Assembly (NCBI RefSeq): GCF_014852585.1
Contig: NZ_JACVBX010000002.1
Location: forward strand, 434,001-498,000
Reading direction: 5' to 3'
Length of the DNA: 64,000 nt
DNA from: Pseudomonas sp. PDM18
GTDB taxonomy: Bacteria > Pseudomonadota > Gammaproteobacteria > Pseudomonadales > Pseudomonadaceae
Every line of letters starts with the position of its first letter. Position 1 is the first letter of the stretch. Positions 1 to 8,343 of this stretch are shown piece by piece. The notes below the pieces were generated by a model. That model was not told the origin of the DNA, did not search any database, and saw nothing but the letters and a program-made list of their open reading frames with translations. A program made the position numbers and the translations under genes.

Positions 1-263
1 CCTTCGTCAAGGCCAAGTTCGATTGCCCGCCGCAAAGCCTGGTGATGGGCGCGCCGGCCAGCGTCAAGCGCAGCCTGAGCGACGAAGAGATCGCCTGGAA
101 GCGCCGCGGCACCGAGGAATACCAAGCCCTGGCCAGGCGCTGCATCGAAAGCATGGTGGAATGCCAGCCGCTGGCGGAAATAGAAGAAGAGCGCCCGCGC
201 CTGGGTGACTCCGGTTTTCGGCCCAAGGCCGGGGCAGGGGCAGGGGTAGGGAAGGGCGCATGA
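1..263 (+). CDS. paaY: PaaY-type acetyltransferase/thioesterase, C-terminal part (5' end outside window)
   Basis: The open frame enters from the left edge (first full codon at base 3) and ends at TGA 261-263. The visible residues (FVKAKFDCPPQSLVMGAPAS, then SLSDEEIAWKRRGTEEYQAL) match the end of the left-handed beta-helix and the C-terminal helix of PaaY, a gamma-carbonic-anhydrase-like hexapeptide protein. In the phenylacetate pathway PaaY is known as a thioesterase that relieves stalled CoA adducts. The last ~25 residues are Gly/Ala-rich and low in information. The following paaX supports the assignment. Only the tail is present, so catalytic histidines cannot be checked. Confidence 0.8.
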   Translation, partial: FVKAKFDCPPQSLVMGAPASVKRSLSDEEIAWKRRGTEEYQALARRCIESMVECQPLAEIEEERPRLGDSGFRPKAGAGAGVGKGA

Positions 264-340
264 GTACTGGGGTTCGCTCCAATGGCCAGGCGGTGCGGCG
301 GGCAGGTATAGTCGCCGCTCCTTCGCCTGCGCAACGTGCC

Positions 341-1264
341 ATGACCGCTCTAGCACCGCTGAACCAGTTGATCAATCGCTTCCAGGAACAGACGCCGATC
401 CGCGCCAGCTCGCTGATCATCACCCTGTATGGCGATGCCATCGAACCCCATGGCGGCACCGTCTGGCTGGGCAGCCTGATCAATCTGCTGGAGCCGTTCG
501 GCATCAACGAGCGGCTGATCCGTACCTCCATCTTCCGCCTGACCAAGGAAGACTGGCTGACCGCCGAGAAGGTCGGCCGGCGCAGCTACTACAGCCTGAC
601 CGGCACCGGCCGGCGGCGTTTCGAGAAGGCCTTCAAGCGCGTCTATAGCTCCAGCCTGCCGGCCTGGGATGGTTCCTGGACCCTGGTGATGCTCTCGCAG
701 ATCGCCGCTGACAAGCGCAAGCAGGTCCGCGAGGAGCTGGAATGGCAAGGCTTCGGCGCCATTTCGCCGACCGTGATGGCTTGTCCGCGCGCCGACCGCA
801 GCGATGTCATGGCGACCCTGCAGGATCTCGACGTGGCCGATGACTGCATCGTCTTCGAAACCCGCGCCCAGGACGTGCTGGCCTCCCGCGCCATGCGCAT
901 GCAGGTGCGCGAGAGCTGGAAGATCGACGAGCTCGGCGAGCACTACAGCGAATTCATCCAGCTGTTCCGTCCGCTCTGGCAAGCGCTGCGCGAGCAGGAT
1001 CAGCTACGCCCCGAGGACTGCTTCCTGGCGCGCACCCTGTTGATCCACGAATACCGCCGGCTGCTCCTGCGTGACCCACAATTGCCCGACGAACTGCTGC
1101 CGGGCGATTGGGAGGGGCGCGCGGCGCGGCAGCTGTGCCGCAACATCTACCGACTGATCCACGCCAAGGCCGAGGACTGGCTGAATCGCAACCTGGAGAC
1201 TGCCGACGGCCCGCTACCGGACGTCGGCGAGAGCTTCTACAAGCGCTTCGGCGGATTGAACTGA
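341..1264 (+). CDS. paaX: PaaX, repressor of the phenylacetate degradation operon
   Basis: 307 residues, the usual length for PaaX, a GntR-like winged-helix repressor that binds paa promoters and is released by phenylacetyl-CoA. The N-terminal part (LINRFQEQTPIRASSLIITL, then INERLIRTSIFRLTKEDWL) is the typical PaaX helix-turn-helix region, followed by the PaaX C-terminal domain. An in-frame ATG at 260 overlaps the paaY stop and would add 27 residues of low-complexity sequence; the ATG at 341 gives the canonical N terminus (MTALAPLNQLI), so it was chosen, although no strong ribosome site precedes either. The position directly behind paaY is the usual one. Confidence 0.9.
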   Translation: MTALAPLNQLINRFQEQTPIRASSLIITLYGDAIEPHGGTVWLGSLINLLEPFGINERLIRTSIFRLTKEDWLTAEKVGRRSYYSLTGTGRRRFEKAFKRVYSSSLPAWDGSWTLVMLSQIAADKRKQVREELEWQGFGAISPTVMACPRADRSDVMATLQDLDVADDCIVFETRAQDVLASRAMRMQVRESWKIDELGEHYSEFIQLFRPLWQALREQDQLRPEDCFLARTLLIHEYRRLLLRDPQLPDELLPGDWEGRAARQLCRNIYRLIHAKAEDWLNRNLETADGPLPDVGESFYKRFGGLN

Positions 1265-1429
1265 CAGGAGTTGGCGTGAAAAATGCCTCTCGCCTTGCAA
1301 CGCTCCGGTTGCCGGGCGGAGACAGCGCAAAGCGACCTTCCTGATGGGCGGGCGCTGCGAACGATGACGACAGGCCCTGGAGGCCGTCGCTGAATAACAA
1401 CAAACAATGCGTGTGAGGCTTTGCAGGTC

Positions 1430-2347
1430 ATGAATTCTTCATCGACATTGAGGGATGACGCTTTCGAGGCGTGGCTGGGACAGGTCAACCGGGCGTGCGG
1501 TCGTTTCGATGCGCGCACTCTCGGCCCCCAGTTCCATGGACGGTTGCGCGAATACCAGGGCGGTGCGATCAAGCTTTCCGTGGTCGACATGGCTCAGGTG
1601 CATCTGTACCGGACCAGCAAGGAAGTCGGCGCCAGTGCCGGCGGGCATTATTACGCGGTGTTCCAGCTCGAAGGGCGCTCGCGCCTGGAGCAGGGCGACA
1701 ACCGCGTGGAACTGTCGCGTGGCGACATCAGCCTGATCGACGCCAGCCGCCCCAGCGACATGACCTACCTGGAGGAATCCCGGCAGCTCTCGCTGATCCT
1801 GCCGCGCCAGGTGATCGAGCGTGGCCTGCGTATGTCGGAAGTGACCTGCGCATCGAAGATCCCCGCCAGCTCGCCGATTGCCGTGCTCGCCAACCGCCTG
1901 ATCGTCGAGACCAGCCAGCAGGAAAGCCTCGGCATGCTGGAGAGCGAGGCGACCCTGGACGCCCTGGTGACGCTGCTGCGCCCCGCACTGGCCAGCCAGG
2001 ACGTCGAGCAGGACAACCACGAGCGCATGTTCCGCAAGGCCACAGTCTTCATCGACCAGCATATCGGCGCCGAAGAGCTCTGCCCCGAGCTGATCGCCCG
2101 TGAGGTAGGCATCTCGGTGCGCGGCCTGTACCGCATGTTCGCCAAGAAGGGCCTGGTGGTGGCGCAGTACATCAAGAACCGCCGCCTGGACTTCTGCGCC
2201 GAGACCCTGCGCAACGCCCAGTTCGAGCAGAAGCTGTCGGCGCTCGGTTATGCCTGGGGCTTCTCCGATTCGAGCTACTTCTCCACGGCCTTCAAGGGCC
2301 GCTTCGGGGTGTCGCCGGGCGAGTACCGCAAGCGTTACGCCAACTGA
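1430..2347 (+). CDS. feaR: AraC-family regulator, FeaR-like
   Basis: 305 residues. The N-terminal half is a cupin-like ligand domain (AraC_binding_2 type, roughly residues 30-180), and the last ~100 residues form the AraC double helix-turn-helix (EVGISVRGLYRMFAKKG and GFSDSSYFSTAFKGRFGVSP). FeaR activates phenylacetaldehyde dehydrogenase and amine oxidase genes in enterobacteria. Here the aldehyde dehydrogenase lies one gene downstream, supporting the same role. A TTG at 1421 could also start the frame, but ATG 1430 is preferred. The ligand is not provable from sequence. Confidence 0.75.
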   Translation: MNSSSTLRDDAFEAWLGQVNRACGRFDARTLGPQFHGRLREYQGGAIKLSVVDMAQVHLYRTSKEVGASAGGHYYAVFQLEGRSRLEQGDNRVELSRGDISLIDASRPSDMTYLEESRQLSLILPRQVIERGLRMSEVTCASKIPASSPIAVLANRLIVETSQQESLGMLESEATLDALVTLLRPALASQDVEQDNHERMFRKATVFIDQHIGAEELCPELIAREVGISVRGLYRMFAKKGLVVAQYIKNRRLDFCAETLRNAQFEQKLSALGYAWGFSDSSYFSTAFKGRFGVSPGEYRKRYAN

Positions 2348-2668
2348 TTCTTTTGGTGGATGGCGATACCTGGCGGCTGTGTGCCGCTGATTGATGGGTA
2401 TCGCTGCCTGTTGCCGGCTCATACGCCAGGCGGGTTCGCGAGCAAGCTCGCTCCTACGAAGAGCGGCTGCGGCGTATCCGGAGGCTGTAGGAGCGAGCTT
2501 GCTCGCGAACGCTCCGGAACCATGACCCTCATCACCTGAACGCCATCCTGGCACTCCCGCCAACACGTCTGGCACAGAGGAAAAGACCCTCCCCGACGCC
2601 GCTGGCAACAATCACCTTCGATGACGCGCGCCATTCGGCCGCAAGTTGTACTCGAAGGTGATTCCCCG
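2348..2668. other. Intergenic region between feaR-like gene and cytochrome c gene
   Basis: About 320 bases without a gene. It contains an inverted pair of REP-like elements (2434-2510) and, nearer the cytochrome gene, the presumed promoter and leader. No convincing additional ORF was seen. Confidence 0.6.
2434..2510. repeat. REP-like inverted pair (copy 1)
   Basis: Two head-to-head copies of a 24-base element beginning GTTCGCGAGCAAGCTCGC and ending TCCTAC, at 2434-2457 and, inverted, at 2487-2510, separated by 29 bases. Each unit carries an internal short palindrome (GAGCAAGCTC) and the pair can form a long hairpin. The same element recurs at 4658, 8318, 10755 and 23591, always outside genes, as typical for Pseudomonas REP/REPIN sequences. 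Confidence 0.9.
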
Positions 2669-3073
2669 ATGTTCCGCAACAAGCTCCGATTCCGCGCCTT
2701 CGGCCTGCTCCTGGCCGGTGCGCTGCTGCAACCGGTCCTGGCGTTCGCCGGTGACTGCCCGGCGAACGACGCCCAGCAGGGCGAAACCGTCTTCGCCCGC
2801 GAATGCTCGATCTGCCACACCGCCAAAGCCGACGGCCCCGGCATGATGGGCCCCAACCTGCATGGCGTGGTCGGCCGCATGGCCGGTTCGCTCGCCGGCT
2901 TCAGCTATTCCCAGGCGATGAAAGGCAAGGGCGCGGCCTGGTCGCGCGACAACCTCGACGCCTTCGTCAGCCAGCCCCAGGCCGCAGTGCCCGGAACCTA
3001 CATGCCCTTCGCAGGCCTGGCCGATGCGGCCGAGCGGCGGGCGCTCACCTGCTGGCTGAGCCAGCAGCACTGA
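2669..3073 (+). CDS. Small periplasmic c-type cytochrome
   Basis: 134 residues with a cleavable signal peptide (about residues 1-27, ending LAFAG). It has one haem-binding CSICH motif at Cys46-Cys49-His50 and a likely axial methionine in GTYMPFAGL (Met111), which makes it a class I cytochrome c of the cyt c-550/552 type. A ribosome site AAGGTG lies 8 bases before the ATG. It ends 16 bases before the aldehyde dehydrogenase gene, so the two are almost certainly co-transcribed. It probably accepts electrons from a periplasmic quinoprotein or amine/alcohol dehydrogenase that makes the aldehyde; that partner is not in the window. Confidence 0.85.
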   Translation: MFRNKLRFRAFGLLLAGALLQPVLAFAGDCPANDAQQGETVFARECSICHTAKADGPGMMGPNLHGVVGRMAGSLAGFSYSQAMKGKGAAWSRDNLDAFVSQPQAAVPGTYMPFAGLADAAERRALTCWLSQQH

Positions 3074-3089
3074 TCAATCAGGAGAGACC

Positions 3090-4580
3090 ATGAACGTCAC
3101 ACAGACTCTGCCCAAGGTCACGGCCTTCCTGCAGCGCAAGCATGGCTGCTTCATCGACGGCGCCTGGGTGGTGCCCGAGGGCGCCCGCACCGACGTGCTG
3201 AATCCGGCTACCGGCGAGGCGATCTCCAGCGTCGCCGACATCGATACGGACCTTCTCGACCGCGCCGTGAAATCCGCCCAGGCGGCCTACATGTCCCGCG
3301 TCTGGGCTGATCTGCGCCCGGCCGACCGCGAGCGCATCCTGCTGCGCTTCGCCGACCTGGTGGAAGCCAATGGCGAGGAACTCGCCCAGCTGGAAACCCT
3401 CAGCCAGGGCAAGTCGATCAACATCTCGCGCATGCTGGATGTCGGCGCCACTGTCGAATTCATGCGCTACATGGCCGGCTGGGCGACCAAGATCGAAGGA
3501 CAGTCGCTGAACGTCTCCATCCCGCTGCCGCCTGGCGCCAAGTTCACCGCCTACACCCGCCGCGAGCCGCTGGGTGTGGTGGCCGGCATCGTGCCCTGGA
3601 ACTTCCCGCTGATGATCGCCGTGTGGAAGCTGATCCCGGCGCTTGCCACCGGCAACAGCGTGGTGATCAAGCCGGCCTCGGAAACCCCGCTGACCGCCCT
3701 GCGCCTGGCCGAACTGGCCTTCGAGGCCGGTGTGCCGGCCGGCGTGTTCAACCTGGTGACCGGCGACGGTCCGCGCATTGGTGGCGGCCTGGCCAGCCAC
3801 AAGCTGGTCAACAAGGTCTCCTTCACCGGTTCCACCGCGGTGGGTCGCAGCGTTGGCGTGGCAGCCGTGCAGAACATGACCCGCTTCGCCCTGGAACTGG
3901 GCGGCAAGAACCCGATGATCGTGCTGGCCGACGCCAACATCGACAACGCCGTGCAGGGCGCGTTGCTGGGCGGCCTGCTCAACAACGGCCAGGTCTGCGC
4001 CGCGGCTTCGCGCTTCTACGTGCACCGCTCGCGCTACGACGAGTTCGTCGAGAAACTGGCCGCCGCCGTGGCCAGCATGAGCCTGGGCGAGGGCATGGAC
4101 CCGACCGCGCAGATCAATCCGCTGGTTTCCGCCAAGCAGCAGCGCAGCGTGCTCGACCACATCGCCCGTGCCGGCGAGCAGGGCGCGCGTATCGTCTGCG
4201 GTGGGGAGCAGGTCGGTGGCAGCGGCTTCTACGTGCAGCCCACCGTGCTGGCCGATGTGACCATGCAGATGGCCGTGGCCCGTGACGAAGTGTTCGGTCC
4301 GGTGCTGGCAGTCCTGCCGTTCGACGAGGACGACGAGGCCATCGCCATGGCCAACGACAGCGAATACGGCCTCGGCGCGAGCCTGTGGACCAACGACCTG
4401 TCCAAGGCAATGAACATGGTTCCGCGCATCGAGTCCGGCACCGTGTGGGTCAACGCGCACGTGCTGCTGGACCCGAGCATGCCCTTCGGCGGTGTCAAGC
4501 AGTCGGGTATGGGCCGCGAGTTCGGCCGCGCCGTGGTCGAGGCCTATACCGAGATCAAGTCGGTGTGCATCGCGCATTGA
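3090..4580 (+). CDS. feaB: Phenylacetaldehyde dehydrogenase (NAD+), FeaB/PadA type
   Basis: 496 residues, full-length ALDH family. Visible motifs are the NAD-binding PWNFPL segment, the general base in LELGGKNP (Glu269) and the nucleophile in NNGQVCAAASR (Cys303). The overall sequence resembles phenylacetaldehyde dehydrogenases, which oxidise phenylacetaldehyde to phenylacetate. The context fits: FeaR-like regulator upstream and paa genes beside it. It starts at ATG 3090 with AGGAGAG 5 bases upstream, and a strong terminator follows at 4613. A broader aromatic or aliphatic aldehyde range cannot be excluded. Confidence 0.85.
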   Translation: MNVTQTLPKVTAFLQRKHGCFIDGAWVVPEGARTDVLNPATGEAISSVADIDTDLLDRAVKSAQAAYMSRVWADLRPADRERILLRFADLVEANGEELAQLETLSQGKSINISRMLDVGATVEFMRYMAGWATKIEGQSLNVSIPLPPGAKFTAYTRREPLGVVAGIVPWNFPLMIAVWKLIPALATGNSVVIKPASETPLTALRLAELAFEAGVPAGVFNLVTGDGPRIGGGLASHKLVNKVSFTGSTAVGRSVGVAAVQNMTRFALELGGKNPMIVLADANIDNAVQGALLGGLLNNGQVCAAASRFYVHRSRYDEFVEKLAAAVASMSLGEGMDPTAQINPLVSAKQQRSVLDHIARAGEQGARIVCGGEQVGGSGFYVQPTVLADVTMQMAVARDEVFGPVLAVLPFDEDDEAIAMANDSEYGLGASLWTNDLSKAMNMVPRIESGTVWVNAHVLLDPSMPFGGVKQSGMGREFGRAVVEAYTEIKSVCIAH

Positions 4581-4612
4581 TTGATAGAGAGAGCAACACC
4601 CTCGTTTAGCAG

Positions 4613-4635
4613 CGGGCCTTCGGGCCCGTTTTTTT
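4613..4635 (+). terminator. Rho-independent terminator after feaB
   Basis: Perfect 6-bp stem CGGGCC/GGCCCG with a TTCG tetraloop followed by seven T residues, 33 bases after the feaB stop codon. Confidence 0.92.
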
Positions 4636-4657
4636 GCGCGGAATTCAGCGGCAACTT

Positions 4658-4729
4658 GTAGGAGCGAGCTTGCTCGCGAACCGCCCAGCCGCATTGTCAT
4701 CGGCTGTTCGCGAGCAAGCTCGCTCCTAC
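4658..4729. repeat. REP-like inverted pair (copy 2)
   Basis: The same 24-base element as at 2434, in tail-to-tail arrangement (4658-4681 reverse form, 4706-4729 forward form), in the gap between convergent feaB and fahA. Confidence 0.9.
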
Positions 4730-4748
4730 GAAGAGCAAACTCAGAGGC

Positions 4749-4784
4749 GTAGGGCGGATAACGCTGGCGCGTTATCCGCCCTAC
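4749..4784. repeat. Long perfect hairpin GTAGGGCGGATAACGC family (copy 1)
   Basis: Perfect 16-bp arms GTAGGGCGGATAACGC / GCGTTATCCGCCCTAC around a TGGC loop, 11 bases beyond the fahA stop on the other strand. Related copies lie at 52650-52726 and 55533-55568. It may terminate fahA transcription, but without a T tract it is better seen as an interspersed palindrome. Confidence 0.85.
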
Positions 4785-4795
4785 GGTCGACGGCC

Positions 4796-6100
4796 TCAGT
4801 GCGCCGGCAGAATCCGCCCGCGGCACTCGCCGAAGCCAATGGACGCGTACCCCTCGCGGCGGCAGCGGGCGCGCAGGATGATCTCGTCGCCATCTTCGAG
4901 GAAGCGCCGTTCCTCACCGTTGGCCAGTATTACCGGCTGCTTTCCACCAAAGGTCATTTCCAGCAGGCTACCGAAGCTTTCCGGGGTTTCCCCGGAAAGG
5001 GTGCCGGAGCCGAACAGGTCGCCCGCTTGCAGGCGGCAGCCGTTGACGCTGTGGTGCGCCACCATCTGCGCGACGGTCCAGTACATGTTCAGCGTGTTGC
5101 TCAGGGCGATGCGCTCCGGGCCCTGATGCTCGTGGCGCATGCGCGCGGTATGCAGCAGGACTTCCAGCTCTATATCCAGTGCGCCGCGCTGCTGGTCGCC
5201 TTCGTCGTAAAGGTACGGCAGCGGCTGCGGGTCGCCTTCCGGGCGGGCCGGCTGGGCGACGCGAAAAGGCTCCAGCGCCTCGGAGGTGACCACCCAGGGC
5301 GAGACCGTGGTGGCGAAGCTCTTCGACAGGAACGGGCCCAGCGGCTGGTATTCCCAGGCCTGCACGTCGCGCGCGGACCAGTCGTTGAGCAGGCAGAAGC
5401 CGGCGATGTGGCCGGAGGCGGCGTTGATCGGGATGGCCTTGCCCTGGTCATTGCCCTGGCCGATCCAGATGCCCAGTTCCAGCTCCAGGTCCATCCGCGC
5501 GCAGGGGCCGAACACCGGTACGTCGAGGCCGGCCGGCAGGGTCTGGCCGTTTGGGCGGCGCACTTCGGTGCCCGAAGGCACGATGGTGGAGGCGCGGCCG
5601 TGGTAACCGATGGGTACGTATTTGTAGTTGGGCAGCAGCGGGTTGTCCGGGCGGAACAGCTTGCCGACGTTCTGCGCATGGTGGATGCCGACGTAGAAAT
5701 CGGTGTAGTCGCCCACCTTGGCCGGCAGGTGCATGCGGCACGCAGCCTGGGGTTTGAGCAGCGCGGCGCCCAGGGCTTCCATGCGCTTCTGTTCGCCACA
5801 CCCTTCGCTGAGCAGGTGGATCAGCGCGTCGCGCAGGGTGCGACGCGCGGTGGGGCCGGCGGCGAAGAAAGCATTGAGGCTGTCGCCACTGGCCACCAGC
5901 GCGGCCTGGTGCGCGGCGCCGTGGAACAGGCCGGCTTCGCAGGCAGTCTTCAGGTCGAAGATGTAGTCACCGATGGCGACGCCGCCACGGGGCGAGTCGC
6001 CCGGCGGGCTGAATACTCCCAGCGGCAGGTTCTGCAGGGGGAAGTCCGGGTGGCCGTTGGCCGATTCGATCCAGCTTTGTGCGTTGTGGGCGGCGCTCAT
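4796..6100 (-). CDS. fahA: Fumarylacetoacetase
   Basis: 434 residues, normal for bacterial fumarylacetoacetate hydrolase, which splits fumarylacetoacetate into fumarate and acetoacetate as the last step of tyrosine/homogentisate breakdown. An N-terminal SH3-like domain is followed by the FAH catalytic fold, with recognisable stretches DFYVGIHHAQNVG, MDLELELGIWIG (metal-ligand acidic residues) and LLNDWSARDVQAWEYQPLGP. The start is ATG at 6100, one base after the hmgA stop codon, so it is translationally coupled. The usual third gene, maiA, does not follow; the operon ends here with hairpins. Confidence 0.95.
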   Translation of the reverse strand: MSAAHNAQSWIESANGHPDFPLQNLPLGVFSPPGDSPRGGVAIGDYIFDLKTACEAGLFHGAAHQAALVASGDSLNAFFAAGPTARRTLRDALIHLLSEGCGEQKRMEALGAALLKPQAACRMHLPAKVGDYTDFYVGIHHAQNVGKLFRPDNPLLPNYKYVPIGYHGRASTIVPSGTEVRRPNGQTLPAGLDVPVFGPCARMDLELELGIWIGQGNDQGKAIPINAASGHIAGFCLLNDWSARDVQAWEYQPLGPFLSKSFATTVSPWVVTSEALEPFRVAQPARPEGDPQPLPYLYDEGDQQRGALDIELEVLLHTARMRHEHQGPERIALSNTLNMYWTVAQMVAHHSVNGCRLQAGDLFGSGTLSGETPESFGSLLEMTFGGKQPVILANGEERRFLEDGDEIILRARCRREGYASIGFGECRGRILPAH

Positions 6101-6101
6101 G

Positions 6102-7394
6102 TTACTGCTCCTGGGACAGGTCGAAGGTCTTCTGCATGCCGCTCCAGCAGCTGTCGTAGTCACGCTGCAGCTGCGGGCAGTCGAGGGCGAATCGGCTGGG
6201 GCGCAGCACGCGGCCGGTCTCGAACATGAAGGCCATGGTCTTGTCGATCTTGTGGGGTTTGAGGTCGGCGGCAATCGCCTGCGCGGTAGTGGCGTTGTCC
6301 GGGCCGTGGGCGCTCATGCAGTTGTGCAGCGAGGCGCCGCCGGGGACGAAACCGTCGGCCTTGGCGTCGTACACGCCCTGGATCAGGCCCATGAATTCGT
6401 TCATCAGGTTGCGGTGGAACCACGGCGGACGGAAGGTGCTTTCGGCCACCATCCAGCGCGGCGGGAAGATCACGAAATCCATGTTGGCCATGCCGTGGGT
6501 GTCGCTGGGCGAGGTCAGCACGGTGAAGATGGACGGGTCCGGGTGGTCGTAGCTGATCGAGCCGATGGTGTTGAAGCGGCGCAGGTCGTACTTGTACGGC
6601 ACGTTATTGCCGTGCCAGGCGACCACGTCCAGCGGCGAGTGGTCGAGCTGGGTGGCCCAGAGCTCGCCGAGGAACTTCTGCACTAACTGAACCGGGCCAT
6701 CTACGTCCTCGTAGTGCGCCACCGGGGCGAGAAAGTCGCGGGCATTGGCGAGACCATTGCTGCCGATGGGGCCGAGGTCGGGCAGGCGCAGGGCGGCACC
6801 GTGGTTTTCCGCCACATAGCCGGCGGCTTCGGCGTCCAGCAGTTCGACGCGCAGGCGCATGCCGCGGGGGATCACGGCGATCTCCAGCGGCTCCAGCTCC
6901 AGCACGCCCAGCTCGGTGACAAGGCGCAGGCGGCCGGCCTGGGGCACGATCAGCAGTTCGCCATCGGCGTTGAAGAACACCCGGCGCATCGAGGTGTTGG
7001 CGCGGTAGGCGTATAGGCTGACGCCGCTGCAGGCCTCGGCTTCGGCGTTGGCGGCCATGCATAGCAGGCCGTCGACGAAGTCGGTAGGCTCCTCGGGCGT
7101 CGCGAAGCTGTTCCAGCGCAGGCGGTTGGGCGTGACCGGGCCGAGGGCGGTGCCGGTGATCTGCCGCTCCAGGCGCTCGAAGCGCGGGTGCGCGGCCGAC
7201 GGCCGGATGCGGTACATCCAGGTACGCCGCGCCTCGCTGCGCGGGACGGTGAAGGCGGTGCCGGAGAACTGCTCGGCGTAAAGCCCCAGCGGCACGTGCT
7301 GCGGCGAGTTCATGCCCACGGGCAGGGCGCCTGGCAGGGCCTCGCTGGCGAATTCGTTGCCGAATCCGGATTGGTAGGCAGGAGAGGCGGTCAT
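6102..7394 (-). CDS. hmgA: Homogentisate 1,2-dioxygenase
   Basis: 430 residues, cupin-fold non-haem iron enzyme that opens the homogentisate ring to maleylacetoacetate. The metal triad is visible as His327 and Glu333 (in [14 protein letters not shown]) and His363 (in SAHGPDN), with the same spacing as in the characterised human enzyme. The N terminus [19 protein letters not shown] is diagnostic. It is the first gene of hmgA-fahA and is divergent from the IclR regulator; the operator lies 20 bases upstream of the ATG. The leader carries AACAAGAG, a near match to the Hfq/Crc motif. Confidence 0.97.
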   Translation of the reverse strand: MTASPAYQSGFGNEFASEALPGALPVGMNSPQHVPLGLYAEQFSGTAFTVPRSEARRTWMYRIRPSAAHPRFERLERQITGTALGPVTPNRLRWNSFATPEEPTDFVDGLLCMAANAEAEACSGVSLYAYRANTSMRRVFFNADGELLIVPQAGRLRLVTELGVLELEPLEIAVIPRGMRLRVELLDAEAAGYVAENHGAALRLPDLGPIGSNGLANARDFLAPVAHYEDVDGPVQLVQKFLGELWATQLDHSPLDVVAWHGNNVPYKYDLRRFNTIGSISYDHPDPSIFTVLTSPSDTHGMANMDFVIFPPRWMVAESTFRPPWFHRNLMNEFMGLIQGVYDAKADGFVPGGASLHNCMSAHGPDNATTAQAIAADLKPHKIDKTMAFMFETGRVLRPSRFALDCPQLQRDYDSCWSGMQKTFDLSQEQ

Positions 7395-7413
7395 GGTGGA
7401 TTTTCTCTTGTTA

Positions 7414-7440
7414 TCGTAATTGAATTACGATTAACGTAAT
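7414..7440. promoter_or_regulatory. HmgR operator between hmgA and hmgR
   Basis: A 17-bp palindrome TCGTAATTGAATTACGA (7414-7430, perfect apart from the unpaired centre) overlaps a second inverted repeat ATTACG-ATTAA-CGTAAT (7424-7440). In P. putida HmgR is known to bind a 17-bp palindrome in the hmg promoter. The position in the divergent gap, just upstream of the hmgA leader, fits repression of hmgA. Confidence 0.8.
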
Positions 7441-7493
7441 TTCGTGTCGACAGGACGTCAAGTCCGTCTGGGAGCTCCTTTAAGTTGAAGACC

Positions 7494-8225
7494 ATGAACG
7501 ACGCCGAAGACTCCGTCCCGACGAAGGGAGCGAAAGTGCAATCCGCCGAAGTTGGCACGCAGATACTCAAGGCCCTGGCGGACCTCGCGCCGAGCACTTC
7601 GCTCAAGGCCTTGGGTGAGTATCTGGACATGCCGGCGGCCAAGGTCCACCGCTACCTGCAGGCGCTGATTGCCAGCGGCTTCGCCGAGCAGGACCCGCTG
7701 ACCAACCATTACGGCCTGGGGCGTGAGGCCCTGTATGTCGGCCTGGCGGCGATTCGTCGGCTGGACGTTGTGAAGGTTGCGAGCCCGGTGTTGGCGGAGT
7801 TGCGCGATGTGCTGGGGCAGACCTGCTTCCTCGCCATCTGGGGCAGCCACGGGCCGACGGTGGTGCAGGTCGAGCCGGCGCAGGGGATGGTCACGTTGGT
7901 GACCCAGGTCGGCTCCGTGCTGCCGCTGCACGGTTCGTCCACCGGGCTGGTGTTCGCGGCCTACAAGGATGGGCTGGAGGAGGGCGCTGATCTGGCGGTG
8001 CTGGAAGGCATTCGCAGCGAAGGCCTGTATGCGATCCATGGTCTTTTGATGCCGGGGGTGAATGCGCTGTCGGTGCCGCTGTTCAAGACCGGGCGGGAGC
8101 TGGCTGGAGTGATTACCGTGGTGGGTTCTGAGGCGAGCTTTGCCGCCGAGCCTCAAGGGGAGGCGGCGCGGGCGCTGCTGGGGATGGCACGGGAGGTGAG
8201 TTTGCGGATGGGCGGAGAGGTTTGA
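7494..8225 (+). CDS. hmgR: IclR-family regulator of homogentisate catabolism
   Basis: 243 residues from ATG 7494. The N-terminal winged helix (VGTQILKALADLAPSTSLKALGEYLDMPAAKVHRYLQ, without gaps in the frame) is followed by the IclR effector domain (GLGREALYVGLAAIRRLDVVKVAS to the C terminus). The divergent position against hmgA and the palindromic operator between them support HmgR, a repressor that responds to homogentisate. A TTG at 7485 is an alternative start with a slightly better spaced GGGAG. Confidence 0.9.
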   Translation: MNDAEDSVPTKGAKVQSAEVGTQILKALADLAPSTSLKALGEYLDMPAAKVHRYLQALIASGFAEQDPLTNHYGLGREALYVGLAAIRRLDVVKVASPVLAELRDVLGQTCFLAIWGSHGPTVVQVEPAQGMVTLVTQVGSVLPLHGSSTGLVFAAYKDGLEEGADLAVLEGIRSEGLYAIHGLLMPGVNALSVPLFKTGRELAGVITVVGSEASFAAEPQGEAARALLGMAREVSLRMGGEV

Positions 8226-8317
8226 CTGTCTGAGGCTTCGGTGCTCGGGCGTGCCCTCTCCCCAGCCCTCTCCCTTCAGGGGGGAGCCGGCTCACGAACA
8301 GCTCCGCAGCGGGGGCG

Positions 8318-8341
8318 GTTCGCGAGCAAGCTCGCTCCTAC
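8318..8341. repeat. REP-like element, single copy (copy 3)
   Basis: A single forward copy of the 24-base element seen at 2434, located between convergent hmgR and dhcR and ending 2 bases before the dhcR stop codon. Confidence 0.85.
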
Positions 8342-8343
8342 AA

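Noticed and set aside
2434-2510. Possible CRISPR repeats
   Set aside because: The repeated units are inverted pairs scattered over many loci, without regular spacers; they are REP-like.
4634-6229. A 531-codon plus-strand frame
   Set aside because: It starts in REP sequence and is antisense to fahA; composition is that of a shadow frame.
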